A DNA stretch of 64,000 nt, taken from Cokeromyces recurvatus. Its lineage: Eukaryota > Mucoromycota > Mucoromycetes > Mucorales > Mucoraceae. This document shows positions 11,423 to 24,356 of this stretch, in pieces. How positions within the stretch are numbered: position 1 is the stretch's first letter; each line of letters opens with the position of its first letter. Under the pieces are notes generated by a model. It saw only the letters and a list, made by a program, of their open reading frames with translations, ran no database searches and was not told where the DNA came from. The stretch spans positions 62,001 through 126,000 of the forward strand of contig NW_026251435.1 in the NCBI RefSeq assembly GCF_025118155.1, in the 5' to 3' direction. The translations under genes and the position numbers were made by a program.

Positions 11423-14400
11423 TTTTACCTTAAAAAATATATATAGATATTAATATTGTTTGTATATAGCACTTCGAGTAAGACCATTAACAGAACAAGA
11501 TCGAAAACATTCAAAACTATCTAATTCAACCGAATCCAGTAATATAATAAAAACACATGAAAACTCAATAGCTATTGTTCCATATCAAAAATCATTTCAA
11601 TTGGATTATGTTTTCGATGAAAACAGTACACAAGAACAAGTTTTTCAAGCAGTTGCTTCGAATCTTATTGATAAATTTATAGATGGTATTAAAATACACA
11701 CACGCACACAATAACTTAGTTTGGCTATGTAAAATTTGACTTATATTTTGTTTAAATAGGTTTTAATGTCACTATTTTAGCTTATGTGAGTTCAACAAAA
11801 AAAAAAAAAAAAAAAAAAGAGTAGCATACATATTTATCCATACTCACTTTTCTTTTTAATATAGGGTCAAACTTCGTCCGGAAAAACTTATACAATGGGT
11901 ACTGCTATAGATGATCAAATGGGCAAAAATACAAAACAAGAAGGTACAATTAACAAAACAAACATATACATATATGTATTAATTCATAAATTGATTATTT
12001 TCATTTTTGTAGGTATTATTCCTCGTGCAATGACTGCCTTATTTCAAAGATTGGATACAAAAGAACATCATGTATCAATAAATGATAGGCATACTCCCTC
12101 TCCATTATCTAGTACACCTTTTAATTCTAGCTTAAAGATCCCTAGAAGATCAGTATCTGTCGCAAAAATGAGACCAAAGTCAACCATCATCAACATGGAT
12201 CGACGTGGATCAAGTACTAGTTTACCTTTAACAGGCAATCATATTCATCGTAATAAAAATCGATTTGCAATCTTTGTTTCATTTATCGAAATTTATAATG
12301 AAGAATTAGTAGATCTTTTGAATCCTGCTCCACCTAATGAAAGAACACCTGTTATGATTCGGGAAGACACAAAAGGTCATATCATCTGGTCTGGCATAAA
12401 GGAGGTTCCTGTCGACAGCACTGAGGATGTCCTTAGGTATATAATAATAATTATAATATATATTGGCATATATGTATATACATACATACATAAATATATA
12501 TATATATATATACATATGTGTATATATACATATATATTACTTGCATGCATATGACTAACCTAACTTCTCCTTCTCTCTCCCGTCCCCTCCCCCCCTCACT
12601 TTCATGAAAAAAAAAATTATAATTCTATATCTTAAAGATATCTTCGAATGGGCACTGAAAATCGAGCAACTGGATCTACAGACATGAATGCTAAATCTTC
12701 ACGATCTCATGCTATCTTTTCTGTCACCCTTAAACAAGAAAAATGGGTTCCTTCAAATAAAGCCAATAATTCAACTCCTATCTCCTCTTCCGGCTTAAAT
12801 AATCGGCACACAGTCAATAATGTAAAATCCATGGTTGGTCAAATGGAAAAACAGTCCAATGAAGTTCATCATGATGGTGAATGGATAGTGACGCATTCCA
12901 AATTCCACTTTGTTGATCTTGCAGGATCTGAACGTTTAAAGAGAACAGCAGCTGAGGGAGATCGTCGTAAGGAAGGTATCAATATTAATGCAGGTTTATT
13001 AGCCCTCGGAAATGTGATCTCTGCTCTCTCTGACCCTTCTAATAAGAAATCAATCCATGTTCCTTATCGTGATTCAAAATTGACTCGTCTCTTACAAGAT
13101 TCTTTAGGAGGAAACTCTACGACATTAATGATTGCATGTGTGAGCCCCGCAGAAATTAACTTGACAGAGACAGTCAATACAATCAAATATGCCTGTCGTG
13201 CTCGCACCATTCGAAATAAAGTCGAAAAAAACGAATCATGGATGATGAACGATAACGTAGATCATCTTCGTCATATCATCTTGAAACTAAAAGCTGAGAT
13301 TAAATCATTAAGAGCTTCTTCTTCTTCTTCTTCCGCTATTGCTCATTACCCATCTCCATTAGCATCATCTTCTTCATCATCTAGAGGTGGTAGTACTGGT
13401 GGATCTTCAAAATCACTTGTATCCTCTACCATCTCTCCCTCTTCCTCTATATCAGATCCCGAACCAGTTGACCTACCACCATCATCCTCACTTGATTTAA
13501 CTGACCAACATCACAATGAAACTGATATTCTCGTTGCTGATTTACGCAGACAGATAGAGGAGCTACAAAACGAAGTCATCGTTACTCGTGAACGAAATCA
13601 ATTAGTGGAACATGAATTACGTCAAAAGCCAATTAATACTGATAATGATCATGATGATTTTGAACATTTAGTGGAGCCCGTCATTCAAGAATATGAAAAA
13701 TCCATTTCTGTCTTGGAATCTCAGTTAGACATGACAAAGGTAGCCCTTCATCGATCTGAGCAGATGATGACTGAACAAAAAGCTAAATTAGTAGAATATG
13801 AGACGATGCATACGAATGAGATAAAATCTCTTGAGGATCTCAAAAATCAGCTAACGGAGGTCCTCTTTGAATCAAATCATCATAAGGCCTATATTAATAA
13901 ATTAGAAGAGCAATTGAAAACCGCTCAGGATGATCAACTCCTGTTGTCTCAACTACGTAAAAAGATTGTGTGGTTCAAAGAAATGGATGAGCATACAGAA
14001 CACTACATGAATGATCTTGAAGCTCGTTTATCAGCTTCAGAGAATGAAAGAGCTGAATTAACTGAAAGAATTGATTCTTTATTACATCTTCCTAAACATA
14101 TACCTCAAGGGTGCAATAATGAAAACGAAGACACCCTTAGATTGGAGCTTACAACATGTCAAGCAAAGTGTCAGCAATTAGAAAGTGAACTAAATTCGAT
14201 TAAAGAAAGGCGTCAGACAGAGGATATTTCAGTACAGACAGAAGGCAATGATTTCGCAACTATCTCTCAATTAACACAGCTTATGATTGAAAAGGAATCC
14301 CAAATTGATTCACTTGGTTCTCATTTAAATGAGATAGAAAAAATAAATCTGGAGCTCAATCATCTTTGTCAAACTCATCTCCAAGAGATCAATCGACTTG

Positions 14401-16880
14401 AAGAAACGCTCATCCATCTAAAATCTACACACGAAACAATGTTATCAGAGGAGCAGGAACGTTCTCATCAAATCCAACAAGCCTTGACTTGTGAATTACA
14501 ACAAGTGCATCATGATCATGCTAATATTCAACAGAAGGAAGAAATAGCTCAGTCTACTATTCATGCTCAACTAAAGGACCTCAAGAGCCTCAAATCTGAC
14601 CTTTCTTATTTACAGAAAGTCGAGGAAAAACAAGATGCCATTATTCAACAACTGGAGGCCAAGTTAATCGAAATGGAGAATCTCACATCTTGCTTGCATA
14701 ATCAACTAGAAGAACAATCTCATGTTGTTGAATTGTTGGAGTCAGATAATGTAAAAAAATCAGATATTATTATTAAGTCTCAAAAGGAACTTGAAGGTGT
14801 TCTCAGGGAGATGAGAAGCATGGATTTAGAGAAAACCCAGCTTCAGCAGGTTATGTATTTTTTGGAACAGAATTTAAAATTGCACAACATAAAATCAGAT
14901 AAAGCCTTAGAGATGGTCAATGATATAAAACATCAATACAATATCCGTAAAGAGGACGTCAAAGAAAAGAGAGCCACCATCGATTTGCTTGAGGCAGAAA
15001 ATAAGGAAATATCAAAAACATTGAAACATGCTCTACAACATGCCTCTCAAAGTGATAAAATCATTGAAAGTCTAGAGTTAGAATTAAGTAAAACTAGCCA
15101 TAAACAAGCTGATATTGCTACGCAGCTTGAGCAAGAGAAGATACAAACCGAATATGAGTTGCAGCAGTTGAAACAAATTTTTGAAGACCGCATTCAGGAG
15201 CTAGATCAAGAAGTTCAGGAATACGAAGATGAAAAATTAAAAAGGCAACAGGAATTGAGTCAACTTGAACAAATTGTTCAGAAACAGTTACTTCAAAACG
15301 AAAGCTTAATAAAGACAATTGCTGAATTAGAGAATACAATAAAGAAAGAGCGCACATTGACCTCCTGTCATGATCATACAGGCATCATAGTAGAGCTCGA
15401 AAATAAATTAACTGCATTACAAGAGACTAAAAAGAGTGACGATGATTTTTGGAAGGCCCAATTAGAAAAATCTAAAGTGAAGTTATATTCAAGCTATCAA
15501 GCAATTAATGATCTCAAAAATACAATCAAAACACTTGAAAAATCATTAGAAGAAACAGAAGGAAAATTATCTAATAAATGCAGTTATACCAAGCCATATG
15601 AAACAATAGCAGTCGACGTTGATAAAGAAGAGGATTTATCAACTGAAAATAGGCAGCCTGATTTAAAACAACCGCCTTCAAATCATCTTTCCTATGAAGA
15701 GCTTTTAGATAGGATTGTACAGTTGGAAGAAGATAAAACACAGTTACTGAAGCATAATGATGATTTAGAGTCGCAGCTTGTTCTACAACGGAACCGATTA
15801 ACCTTGGAGACAAAAAATCTAGAGTTAGAACTTTTAAAGTTGACTGCTGCAAATGACCGTTTAGAAAAGGAAATGGAGCAAGTCATACCAAGGAATATGA
15901 CTAGCTCAAGTACTGACCCCCAAAACAGAGATTCTGCAAACTTTACTTCACCCCCACAGACTCCACGAATATCATCCTCACACTCTACAACAGTGAATGG
16001 ATCTATTCAATATATCTTACAACGAGATATTTCTCGATCAAGTCTTGCAAAGTTGTCAAAATCAGGATCATATAGGTCCGTTTCAACACTAGTACATGAC
16101 AGTTATGTATCCGGTACTACAGAAGAAGATATTGTGAAACGACTTTCTTCTGTCTCTGGAAAATCCGACACCACACTACGCTCCTCGCTGCGAAGTAGTA
16201 GTCGTACACATATCAGTTCTACCAATCTGCCGCCTCCAACTGCACCCCCTTCCAATCCTTTGCCCCCAATTCCAACACCTTTACCGGCACTACCACCACC
16301 ACCACCATCTCTTCCTCCTCCATCTTTTACATCAGCATTACCTTATCTTGGTTATACCTCTGAACTCAGCAGTGATCCTGGATCTCCACCTTTGTACCCT
16401 ACTACCGTCAGTCAAGCATCACTGCATCGTAATGATTCTACAACTTCTACTAGTTTCAGCGAACTTATGAACTCCAGTAATTTTACTACAGAACAATATG
16501 ATAAACTCATTCGATCCTTACAACGAAAGGCTCAATGCGCCGAAAATGACGTTCGAGCACATCAAGAGGTCATTACTAAGCTAGAGACTCAATTATCGCG
16601 TTCTGAATCTTCTGTACGAGAAGTGAAAAAGCAAATGGATGCACTAAATAGAGAAAAGCAAGTTTATAACCTTGAGATTCAAAACCTTCGTTTACAAGTG
16701 ACACAATTTGAATCACAACAAAAGACTTTCACAGATGAATCACAATTAAAACGTAAAGACTTGGAAGAAAAATTAAAAGAACAAATTGTATTGAAAGAAA
16801 AAGCTGAAAAGGCAAGAAGGATTTTAGAGAATCGTATGGAAGAACTAATGAATAAGAAGAGCAAATTTATGTGCTTTTAG
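11281..16880 (+). CDS. Kinesin-4 family motor protein (paralogue A)
   Basis: Six exons (11281-11347, 11470-11685, 11760-11785, 11865-11943, 12013-12436, 12638-16880) join in frame to 1684 aa. The N-terminal motor has the P-loop GQTSSGKT, switch [12 protein letters not shown] and switch [13 protein letters not shown], with [21 protein letters not shown] and [20 protein letters not shown] as in KIF4-type motors. Relative to animal KIF4 it has two low-complexity insertions: about 65 residues after [13 protein letters not shown], and about 45 between FSVTLKQ and the [13 protein letters not shown] strand. The motor is followed by roughly 1000 residues of predicted coiled coil rich in Leu/Glu/Gln, then a Ser/Thr-rich region, a formin-like proline run ([13 protein letters not shown]) and a last coiled coil. 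The cysteine-rich DNA-binding box of animal KIF4 is not seen. Likely role: plus-end-directed regulation of microtubule length. Start: first ATG in frame with the GTAAAT-ended exon. Confidence 0.93.
11387..11421 (+). repeat. T35 homopolymer in kinesin A intron 1
   Basis: Coding-strand T tract located in intron 1, 48 bases before the acceptor at 11469, in the place of a polypyrimidine tract. Confidence 0.9.
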
Positions 16881-17328
16881 ATTATTTGTAGTAGTAATAT
16901 ATACCATTTTAAAAAGAGAGTATACATTGTATAGCTTTTATTCTTTCTTTCTCTCAGAATATATACATATACATATATATTTATATATGCGTATATATAC
17001 ATATATTTATAAATATTATATAATTTTTAAATTAATTTCATGTTTCCTTTTATTATTATTCTTATTATTATTACTATTACTTCAAGTTTGTATTGTTATA
17101 ATACTTTTTTTTTTATAATTTTATAATAAAATATTGTACAATATACATGTTATATACACATTACGTAAATGTTTAGCCTGACAGTTGTCATCTTGCCTCG
17201 CCCCCCTCCACAAACCACTGACTTTAAAATAAATTAACTATGTTTAACCCTGGTGAATGACACTATACATATAATATATGCATTTTCTCATTTCTATAGT
17301 ATCCTTATAATCTCTATATTAAAGCCTA
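16881..17328. other. Intergenic, AT-rich
   Basis: Kinesin A 3' region and promoter of the downstream gene. TA-rich and ATT-rich low complexity; the small open frame at 16927-17118 is rejected on composition. Confidence 0.5.
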
Positions 17329-18571
17329 ATGTTGAAAACAAAACTTCGTATATTTCCACAACTCATCATTAAAAGAAGTCACTCAACAATTAGCCCTGAA
17401 CGTGTAGAAAGTGCATTAACATATTGTAAAAATTTAGTTAGGTATACATAAACTTGAAAAAGAAAAAAAAAAAGGTCCTTTGCTTATGTAAATATTTGTA
17501 TACATTAGGCAGAGGGACTATGAAGGTTATCTTTGTGTACCATTCTTTCCAGCAGAATTAAGGAACACACAATATGCCATTCGAGCCTTTAATGTTGAAT
17601 TAGCATCAGTTCGTGAAAATGTTTCAAAAGTCGAAATTGGTAAAATGAGAATGCAATTCTGGAAGGATGTAATCGATAGAATATATGCAGTATGTCTATT
17701 ACCATTTATTCATTTATTTTTAAAAAATATAAGACGATATTAAATATTAAAGTTTAGGGTCATCCTCCTGAACAACCTATCGCTTTAGCGCTTGCAGAAG
17801 CATTAAAGACGTCTAAATTATCAGCCATGTGGTTAAAGCGCATGATATCTGAAAGAGTAAAGTCATGATATACTATCTATTTGTATATTTTTATAGGGCT
17901 GTATTTTAATCATATTTAAACTTAGTCTAATAATTTGGATGATCATCAATTTATGACAATCAAAGATATGGAAACTTATTCTGAAAATACTCAATCAAGT
18001 CTTTTATACCTTGAGCTTGAATCATTAAATATTAAAGATATCAACACAGATCATGCGGTTAGCCATATTGGTAAAATGATTGGAATATCCACTTTTCTAA
18101 GATCAATACCTTTTCATATTAGTCAAAAGCGTCTAGTACTTCCAGCAGAGATTACAGCAAAGGTACAGCATAACTTTTTATATATATACATATATGCTCT
18201 GACTTATGATACCTATTATAGCATGATATTGTTCAAGAAAATATATTTCGTGGTGAAATTGATAGAATGGAAGATGCTGTATTTGATGTTGCGACAGCTA
18301 CATATGATCATTTATTAACAGCTAGATCACTTATTAATAAGATACCAGCAGAAGCATTTCCTGTTTTATTATCAGCTGTAAGTTATATTTATGTGTAGTA
18401 TATTCTATTATATCTATGATGTATTTTAACATTTCTATCTAGGTACCACATGTAAAATTTTTAGAAAAATTAGAAAAAGTGAATTTTAATATATTTGATA
18501 CCAAATTGCAAAAGAAGGATTGGAAATTACCATTAATAATGTATAAATCATATAAAACTGGAAATATTTAA
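17329..18571 (+). CDS. NDUFAF6-like mitochondrial complex I assembly factor
   Basis: Six exons (17329-17441, 17509-17689, 17758-17856, 17926-18162, 18222-18377, 18443-18571) give 304 aa. The first 20 residues (MLKTKLRIFPQLIIKRSHS) are basic, lack acidic residues and look like a mitochondrial targeting sequence. The rest resembles the squalene/phytoene synthase-like fold of NDUFAF6: RQRDYEGYLCVPFFPAELR, then AIRAFNVELASVRENVSKVEIGKMRMQFW, SSLLYLELESLNI, and DHAVSHIGKMIGISTFLRSIPFH near the second active-site-like helix. The DxxxD prenyl-diphosphate-binding motifs of true synthases are replaced, fitting a non-catalytic assembly role. The family is confident; the exact function comes from the animal orthologue. 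The stop lies 67 bp from the end of the convergent next gene. Confidence 0.85.
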
Positions 18572-18572
18572 A

Positions 18573-18576
<4 letters not shown>

Positions 18577-18617
<41 letters not shown>
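18577..18617. repeat. A41 homopolymer between convergent genes
   Basis: Occupies most of the 67-bp gap between the stop codons of the NDUFAF6-like gene (+) and the membrane protein gene (-). Confidence 0.95.
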
Positions 18618-18621
<4 letters not shown>

Positions 18622-18638
18622 TCTGATTTATCGTCTTT

Positions 18639-20034
18639 TTATTGTGTTGTTAATGATTTTCGACTAATTTGAGACTCATGAATAGAGAAATTACAAGAGT
18701 TACTTTCAGATAATGAGGCTTGATCATCCTTGTTTACTTTAGAAGATGAATAAGGAGACACAATTCTTAAATGATCAATTTGAAAATCATTCTTCGTATA
18801 ATTATAGGCATTTGCTTGTTGCTGTGTTACCATTATTTCCATATCAATATCATTTTTGCAAAGAAATTCCGGATCTTGCTTTTGATGGTAGTCTGAATTA
18901 TCAGGACTTGAATCCCTTGGGTAATGATGAGTATTATAATCTACTCCTATTTCTTTTCTTCTTTTACCAGGAGCTTGCGAAGTAACCTATGCATGATCTC
19001 ATCAGTAAACGCCTATCTTTTTTTTTTTTTTTTTTTTTTTTATTATTATTATTACTATTCTTGTAATTTTTTTTTCTCCTTCCCGTTTCTTACCCAATGA
19101 ACTGTAATGACGTTAATAGTAACATCTACAGTACAGCATGTTAAACATATAAGCCCTCTTTCTCTTCCTTGAAACATGAAAAGAGAAAAAATATTGGCAA
19201 ATGAGGCTAATAAGCAAACAATTGAAGCAATCAATGTACGCAATGCAACTTCATTTAGTCTTGAAGTACGCCAGTTAGTAGATTTCGTATTTTTCCCGAG
19301 TTTTATCAAGGGTCGAATGAAAAATAAAGCCATATAAAAATTGATTAGCTATAATAATAATAACAATCATATTAATATTATTGTTGATCTAATATCATAT
19401 ATTCTGGCTTACAAAATCGTAGATCTATTATGTACATGTATATATTCATAAATAATTAACCCATAATATACTATAAATCATATATATATTTATTATATCT
19501 GTAAGCCTACCAAAAGCGGAAGAGAAGCAATCGATTGAAGACCAATGATGCAAATTCCTGATTCATCAATTTCTGCTACATGAAAAATCATCTATTTGAA
19601 GACATCATTATATGATATATATATATACATATATGTATGTGTGTATATGTATAACAAGATTTTAAAACTTACCATTAATACAAAAATCGCAATATATGGC
19701 AATAAAAGGCATAAATGGAATCGATAAGTATTTGATTTCCATCTTGTTTGACGAATAGATGATACAACGTATATTTTTTCTATTAACCTTAAAACAAGAA
19801 GGAGAGGAAACGAAAAAAAAAACAATAGTCAATACCCTTTAGAAAATAAAAAATAAAAATAAAAATGAAAATGAAACCTGAAGTAGAAGACGTACCATGT
19901 ATAAATAACAATCTTTGTACTGAAATAAAAGATATCACATACCATAATAGAAAGGAAACATGAAGCATAGTTATCTTAATAATTTAAAGTAACTTTAAAT
20001 TAGTAATTATCTCAGTAAAATTATAGTAAATATG

Positions 20035-20067
<33 letters not shown>

Positions 20068-20311
20068 CCATACTATTGTTTGTAGTGACTAAAAGCATAC
20101 TGGCGGTTGTAAATGACCAAGAAAGTAAATATAAGCATATTACCAGCCATCGTGAATATGTCAAATACTTGAAATGCACATTAAACGTCTTTATTCCAAA
20201 GAGTAAAGAAAGTGAAGATATTGAAAAAATCGATACCACTTTAGCTGCAAGTTCAGCATGATCAGGCTGTGATGAATATAGAGGATCTATTGAAGTGCCC
20301 ATGATATACAC
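18639..20311 (-). CDS. Orphan seven-helix membrane protein (GPCR-like topology)
   Basis: I do not recognise the family. Exons 20311-20074, 19919-19896, 19779-19673, 19591-19511, 19348-19094 and 18986-18639 join in frame to 350 aa. The 24-nt second exon could be slightly longer or skipped in other models. Hydrophobic segments in order: VVSIFSISSLSLLFGI, WLVICLYLLSWSFTTASMLLV, a weak third near QRLLFIH, FHLCLLLPYIAIFVLM, IIGLQSIASLPLLLINFYM, LRTLIASIVCLLASFANIFSLFMF and LICLTCCTVDVTINVITVHWV, with a basic loop (RPLIKLGKNTKSTNWRTSR) before the sixth. The roughly 110-residue tail is polar and Ser/Asn-rich. This fits a seven-transmembrane receptor with an extracellular N-terminus (NSMDI-side loop short) and a cytoplasmic tail that could be phosphorylated. 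No DRY or NPxxY motif is visible, so receptor function is only inferred. Start may be Met at 20311 or 20302. Confidence 0.65.
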
Positions 20312-21735
20312 GTTGTACTATATATGTGTTGATCTTTATATTATTATTTAAATAGTAAGACTAATGTATAAAACTAAATAATAAAAAAGAAAAAAAAATA
20401 ATACAGCATACTTCGAAGCAACCTTTTATAACTACCTTTGCTCCAACTATAAAGGTACAAGTACAGAAAAAAAAAGCTTACTTTAAATATATAACAATGA
20501 TAAGCAATATCTTTCTATTTTGCCTCCTATTTTATTATCGGTTTATTCTTTCAATTAATAAATTCGATGAGTTAAAATAGTATAAATGCACGCATAAATT
20601 ATTGACTTGTTGTATAAAATATTTATATACAACTCTATAAGATAAGCATAGCTTTATACATAATGTTTAATGCATGGGAGTATGTTTAGAATTGAATATA
20701 TTCTGTAACACTAAATAATTATATACTTTTCCTCCTTATTTTTATTCTGATTATTTTTTTTCCCATAAACTATAACAAAAACTCAATATAGCATATATTT
20801 CTGTCAAAAAAAAAAAGTTATTCCTATTATGATTTCCCTATAATTTTTTGTACTACGTATAAACTTTTGGTTTGTTCCTATTCTTATTATGCTCAGCTGA
20901 TTATAGACCTTGACCAAATATTTGGCATTTAAGGAAAAATAATTTATTGCTATGTAATATATGACAATTAAAGTATGGCCGTAGGGCATATATAACCATC
21001 AAGATATGTGAGACAAATGCTTTCTCACTATGTTCATAATAAACAGTGCAAATCATTTACATTCATGCGCTCATAATATTTGTTTAGCCAAAAAGCTAGC
21101 TAAATATTATATACACAAGTATGAATTTTATACATTATAGATCTTCCAACACCAAGACAATTATTTATAAATAGAAAAATAAGTGAAAAAGATAGAACTT
21201 TTTTATTTATTTATTTTTTAATAAGAATTAGTGAAGATAAAAATGCTAAATAAGATACAGTTTTCTAGGTTTCTCAAGTTATACAAATACTATTATATAC
21301 CTTGATTGATAACAATAAACTTTGATAATTTTAATCTAATCTAAATGAAAGATAACATGGTAAGAGATTTATTGAGTATGAATGAAATAGTTATTTGGTT
21401 ATAGTTGATTGTGTAAAATATGATCCAAATACAAATATTATCTGTATCGCTACTATTAACTAAAACATACTTATTACATATTTTGACACCGCATAAGACC
21501 AAAAGAAAAATATATGTTAAAATTAAGGGGTAAGTCACACTTAACAAAAGAAGAGTAATACTAATTGCTATGTGATAAATTCGTTTCATGTTAAATATGA
21601 TATATTTTTAAGAGAAGCGGTATCAGCATGTAATTATAACTTGGAGCTAATAATTCAATTTTTTTACGCTTTTTTTTTATTTTTTTTATTTTTTTTATTT
21701 TTTTTATTTTTTTTATTTTTTTTATTTTTTTATTT

Positions 21736-21767
<32 letters not shown>

Positions 21768-22284
21768 TTTTTTTTATTTTTTTTATTTTTTTTTATTTTT
21801 TTTTTTTTTTTTGAAATATGCTATTTTATAGACTGATAGTTTTGACATAAAAGGAATTATAAAATCATGTTTAAAAATTTCAAGAGCAACACATACCATA
21901 TTCGTGCGATTGGAAAATAAATTTAGCAGTAATCAACTTGTCAATTTCCTTATATATTTATTTTTTAAATATGCGAAAACAGGTACTTAAAAGATACGAT
22001 GAATATAAGAAAATTGGATTATTATTGGACATTAACTTTGGTTTTATAGCCTATGAATTGTTCAAATATAGGCATCTATCTATTAAAAGGCACTGGCGCT
22101 GTCATGTTCACAGATAATAATGTTTTATTTGATTAAGATAATTGGACTTGTATTACATTTAAAAAAAAAATAATGCCTGTTATTCTCTTTTTTTTTTTTT
22201 TGAGGAATCGATAATCGGGAACTTTTATAGGAGAAAAGGTTTGCATTACATAATCAAAAATAATTTTGACGCCGAGTTAATTTA

Positions 22285-22327
<43 letters not shown>

Positions 22328-22444
22328 CTTGCAAGTTTATTGTACTACATAACAAATAAATATTGGGGTAAAAACATACAGCATTTTTTTCAGAAAATAC
22401 TATTTATTAAATACAATCAAGATGACTCAAACTGATATTTCAAA
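20312..22444. other. Gene-poor AT-rich region
   Basis: No gene supported. It contains the TTTTTTTTA minisatellite and a T40 run at 22288-22327. Small open frames at 20804-20989 and 21341-21589 are isolated and of biased composition. Confidence 0.5.
21670..21812. repeat. (T7-8 A)n minisatellite
   Basis: About sixteen tandem copies of a unit of seven or eight T followed by A, with little variation, ending in a pure T run. It reads as poly-Phe/Tyr in one frame, but that is not a gene. Confidence 0.95.
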
Positions 22445-23482
22445 TTAATGAATTGGTTTAGCACACAAATTTGACATTCCAGCTTTTTCAGCCATAGTAA
22501 GCAAATTCGAATAGGGTTTCATTAAGGATTTAGGAAGAGTTTTCTTAAATTCTTCAGTATTCATCCAATCAAGTTCATGTTGGAGAATACAAGCAGCACG
22601 ATGATGACCGCCTCGAATAATCCCCATAGAAGCATGAAGAGTGGCGCGCTTTTGGGATGAGACATAAGAAGCGCGATGTAAGATATTATTATCGTAAAAA
22701 ACAGTTTGACCTGCCTTCAATTCGACTTTCAATTGACCTGGCATTTTATCACTTCGTGGATCATTAATAGTGATATCTCTTTCGGCTTCAGTTCGTACAC
22801 GACGATGTGAGTTAGGAACGACATAAAGGCATGCATCATCGTAAAGCGCACTGGAGTAAAAAAAAAAAAATAAATATCATGTTTTGATACATATATTGAT
22901 TTACTTACGTGTTCCATTGAGTGCCAAAGTGAGGAACAGTAAGTTTCTCTTCTTCCTCTTCTACAGGAGCCTCAGCCTTGATAGCATCACGATGCCATGA
23001 TAAGTCAAAATCAGACTCTTGAGGGTTTATCAAAAGATTAAATAATTCTATTAAAGATAGTTAGTAAACCTATAAATTTAATAGTTAACAATTTACCTAA
23101 TTGTAGTTCCTCATGTTTTCCATCAGTCAATTGTTCAACTGCTTCCAAGAGTTTTGAAGATCCCAACCATTTGGCAAACACATTTTCATTGAGATCTGGG
23201 TGAAGTAGATGTTGGACACCCCAGACATCAGTGCCTTCTGTCCAAGGAGGGAACTGAGTACCTACAAGACGTCTGAAACATGTGTTAGAATTATATATAA
23301 ATCATTTTGTCTTTAAGCACCTACCTATATTTCCATTCCCCTTTTCTAGCTTTATCAACAACTCGGTCACAGGCCTCCTTAAGTTCACTAACTAAATCCT
23401 CAGGGACTAAGTTATCAACGATAACAAAGCCATTTTTCTCTAAAGATTCATTAATGGGAATGTTATTAATATCTGTTAACAT
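22445..23482 (-). CDS. Phytanoyl-CoA dioxygenase (PhyH) family protein
   Basis: Four exons (23482-23325, 23272-23097, 23047-22909, 22850-22445) give 292 aa. The start MLTDINNIPINESLEKNGFV shows the usual PhyH opening, in which an FVIVDNLV strand precedes the core. The iron ligands of the 2-oxoglutarate/Fe(II) fold are visible: the HxD pair in SWHRDAI (about His130 and Asp132) and the distal His in NNILHRASY (about His216), followed by the arginine-containing strand (SSQKRATLHASMG) expected to bind 2-oxoglutarate. It therefore looks catalytically intact. Substrate is unknown; fungal PhyH proteins act on varied small molecules. It shares a 463-bp divergent promoter region with the metacaspase gene. 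No signal peptide or clear PTS1 is seen (C-terminus KPIH). Confidence 0.85.
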
Positions 23483-23945
23483 TCTATTATTTATAAGGCA
23501 AATGGGAACAAAAAAAAAGATAATATGAACAGGGTTACATTTGTGGGAAAATATTTATGATTTCGAGAACCCTGTTTGTACCTCCAGAATGTTTACTGCT
23601 ATATTATTAAAAAAAAGGGTTCTTTTTGTAATTTAAAGTAAGATAATTCGTTCTGAATACAAGCCTCTTTTTTGCATACTACGGAACTACTGCTTCATTA
23701 TTGAAAAAAAAAAAAGAATATGCAATTCAAATTAAAATACTTTGTAAAAAAAAAAATCATTTAAAGGGGGAGGAGGTACAGTATTTGAACTACTTTTTCT
23801 AAATTGAAAATATAATAAATCTTCTGAATTTGAAGTTTAAATGCTGAAGAAAACTAATGGGCAATATTAGAAGCCAGCACTGATATAACAGCTTAAATCT
23901 CTTTCTTTTGCATTTTCTAATCTTTTTTTTTTTTTAAGGACAAAG

Positions 23946-24325
23946 ATGGTCTATCCTGGAGCTTATGGTTCTCATGGCTACGGCCAACCTCAACAACAAT
24001 ATCAGCAATCTCATGAAAGTTATTCTTTCCCTAATCCTTCAGAACAGGGTTATCCTCCTCCTCAAAACAATTATCCACAGCAAGGTTATCCACCACCACC
24101 AAATTATTCACAGCAGGGATATCCTCCTTCCCAACAAGGTTACCCACCTCCGCAGCAGTACAATAACGGCTACAATCAACCATCTCAGTACAGTAGTTAC
24201 TCATCCCCTCCTTCACAACAACATCATGGCTATTACCAACAACAAACTCATCCACCAACTCCTAATTATGGAAATTATCCTCATCCTTCTTCAGAGAATT
24301 TAGTAAGTATTACTTTGTACATTAG

Positions 24326-24356
<31 letters not shown>

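Noticed and set aside
15118..15886. Minus-strand frames inside kinesin A
   Set aside because: Antisense shadows of the coiled-coil coding exon.
16927..17118. Small frame downstream of kinesin A
   Set aside because: TAT/ATT repeats generate Tyr/Ile/Leu runs; it lies in the 3' region.
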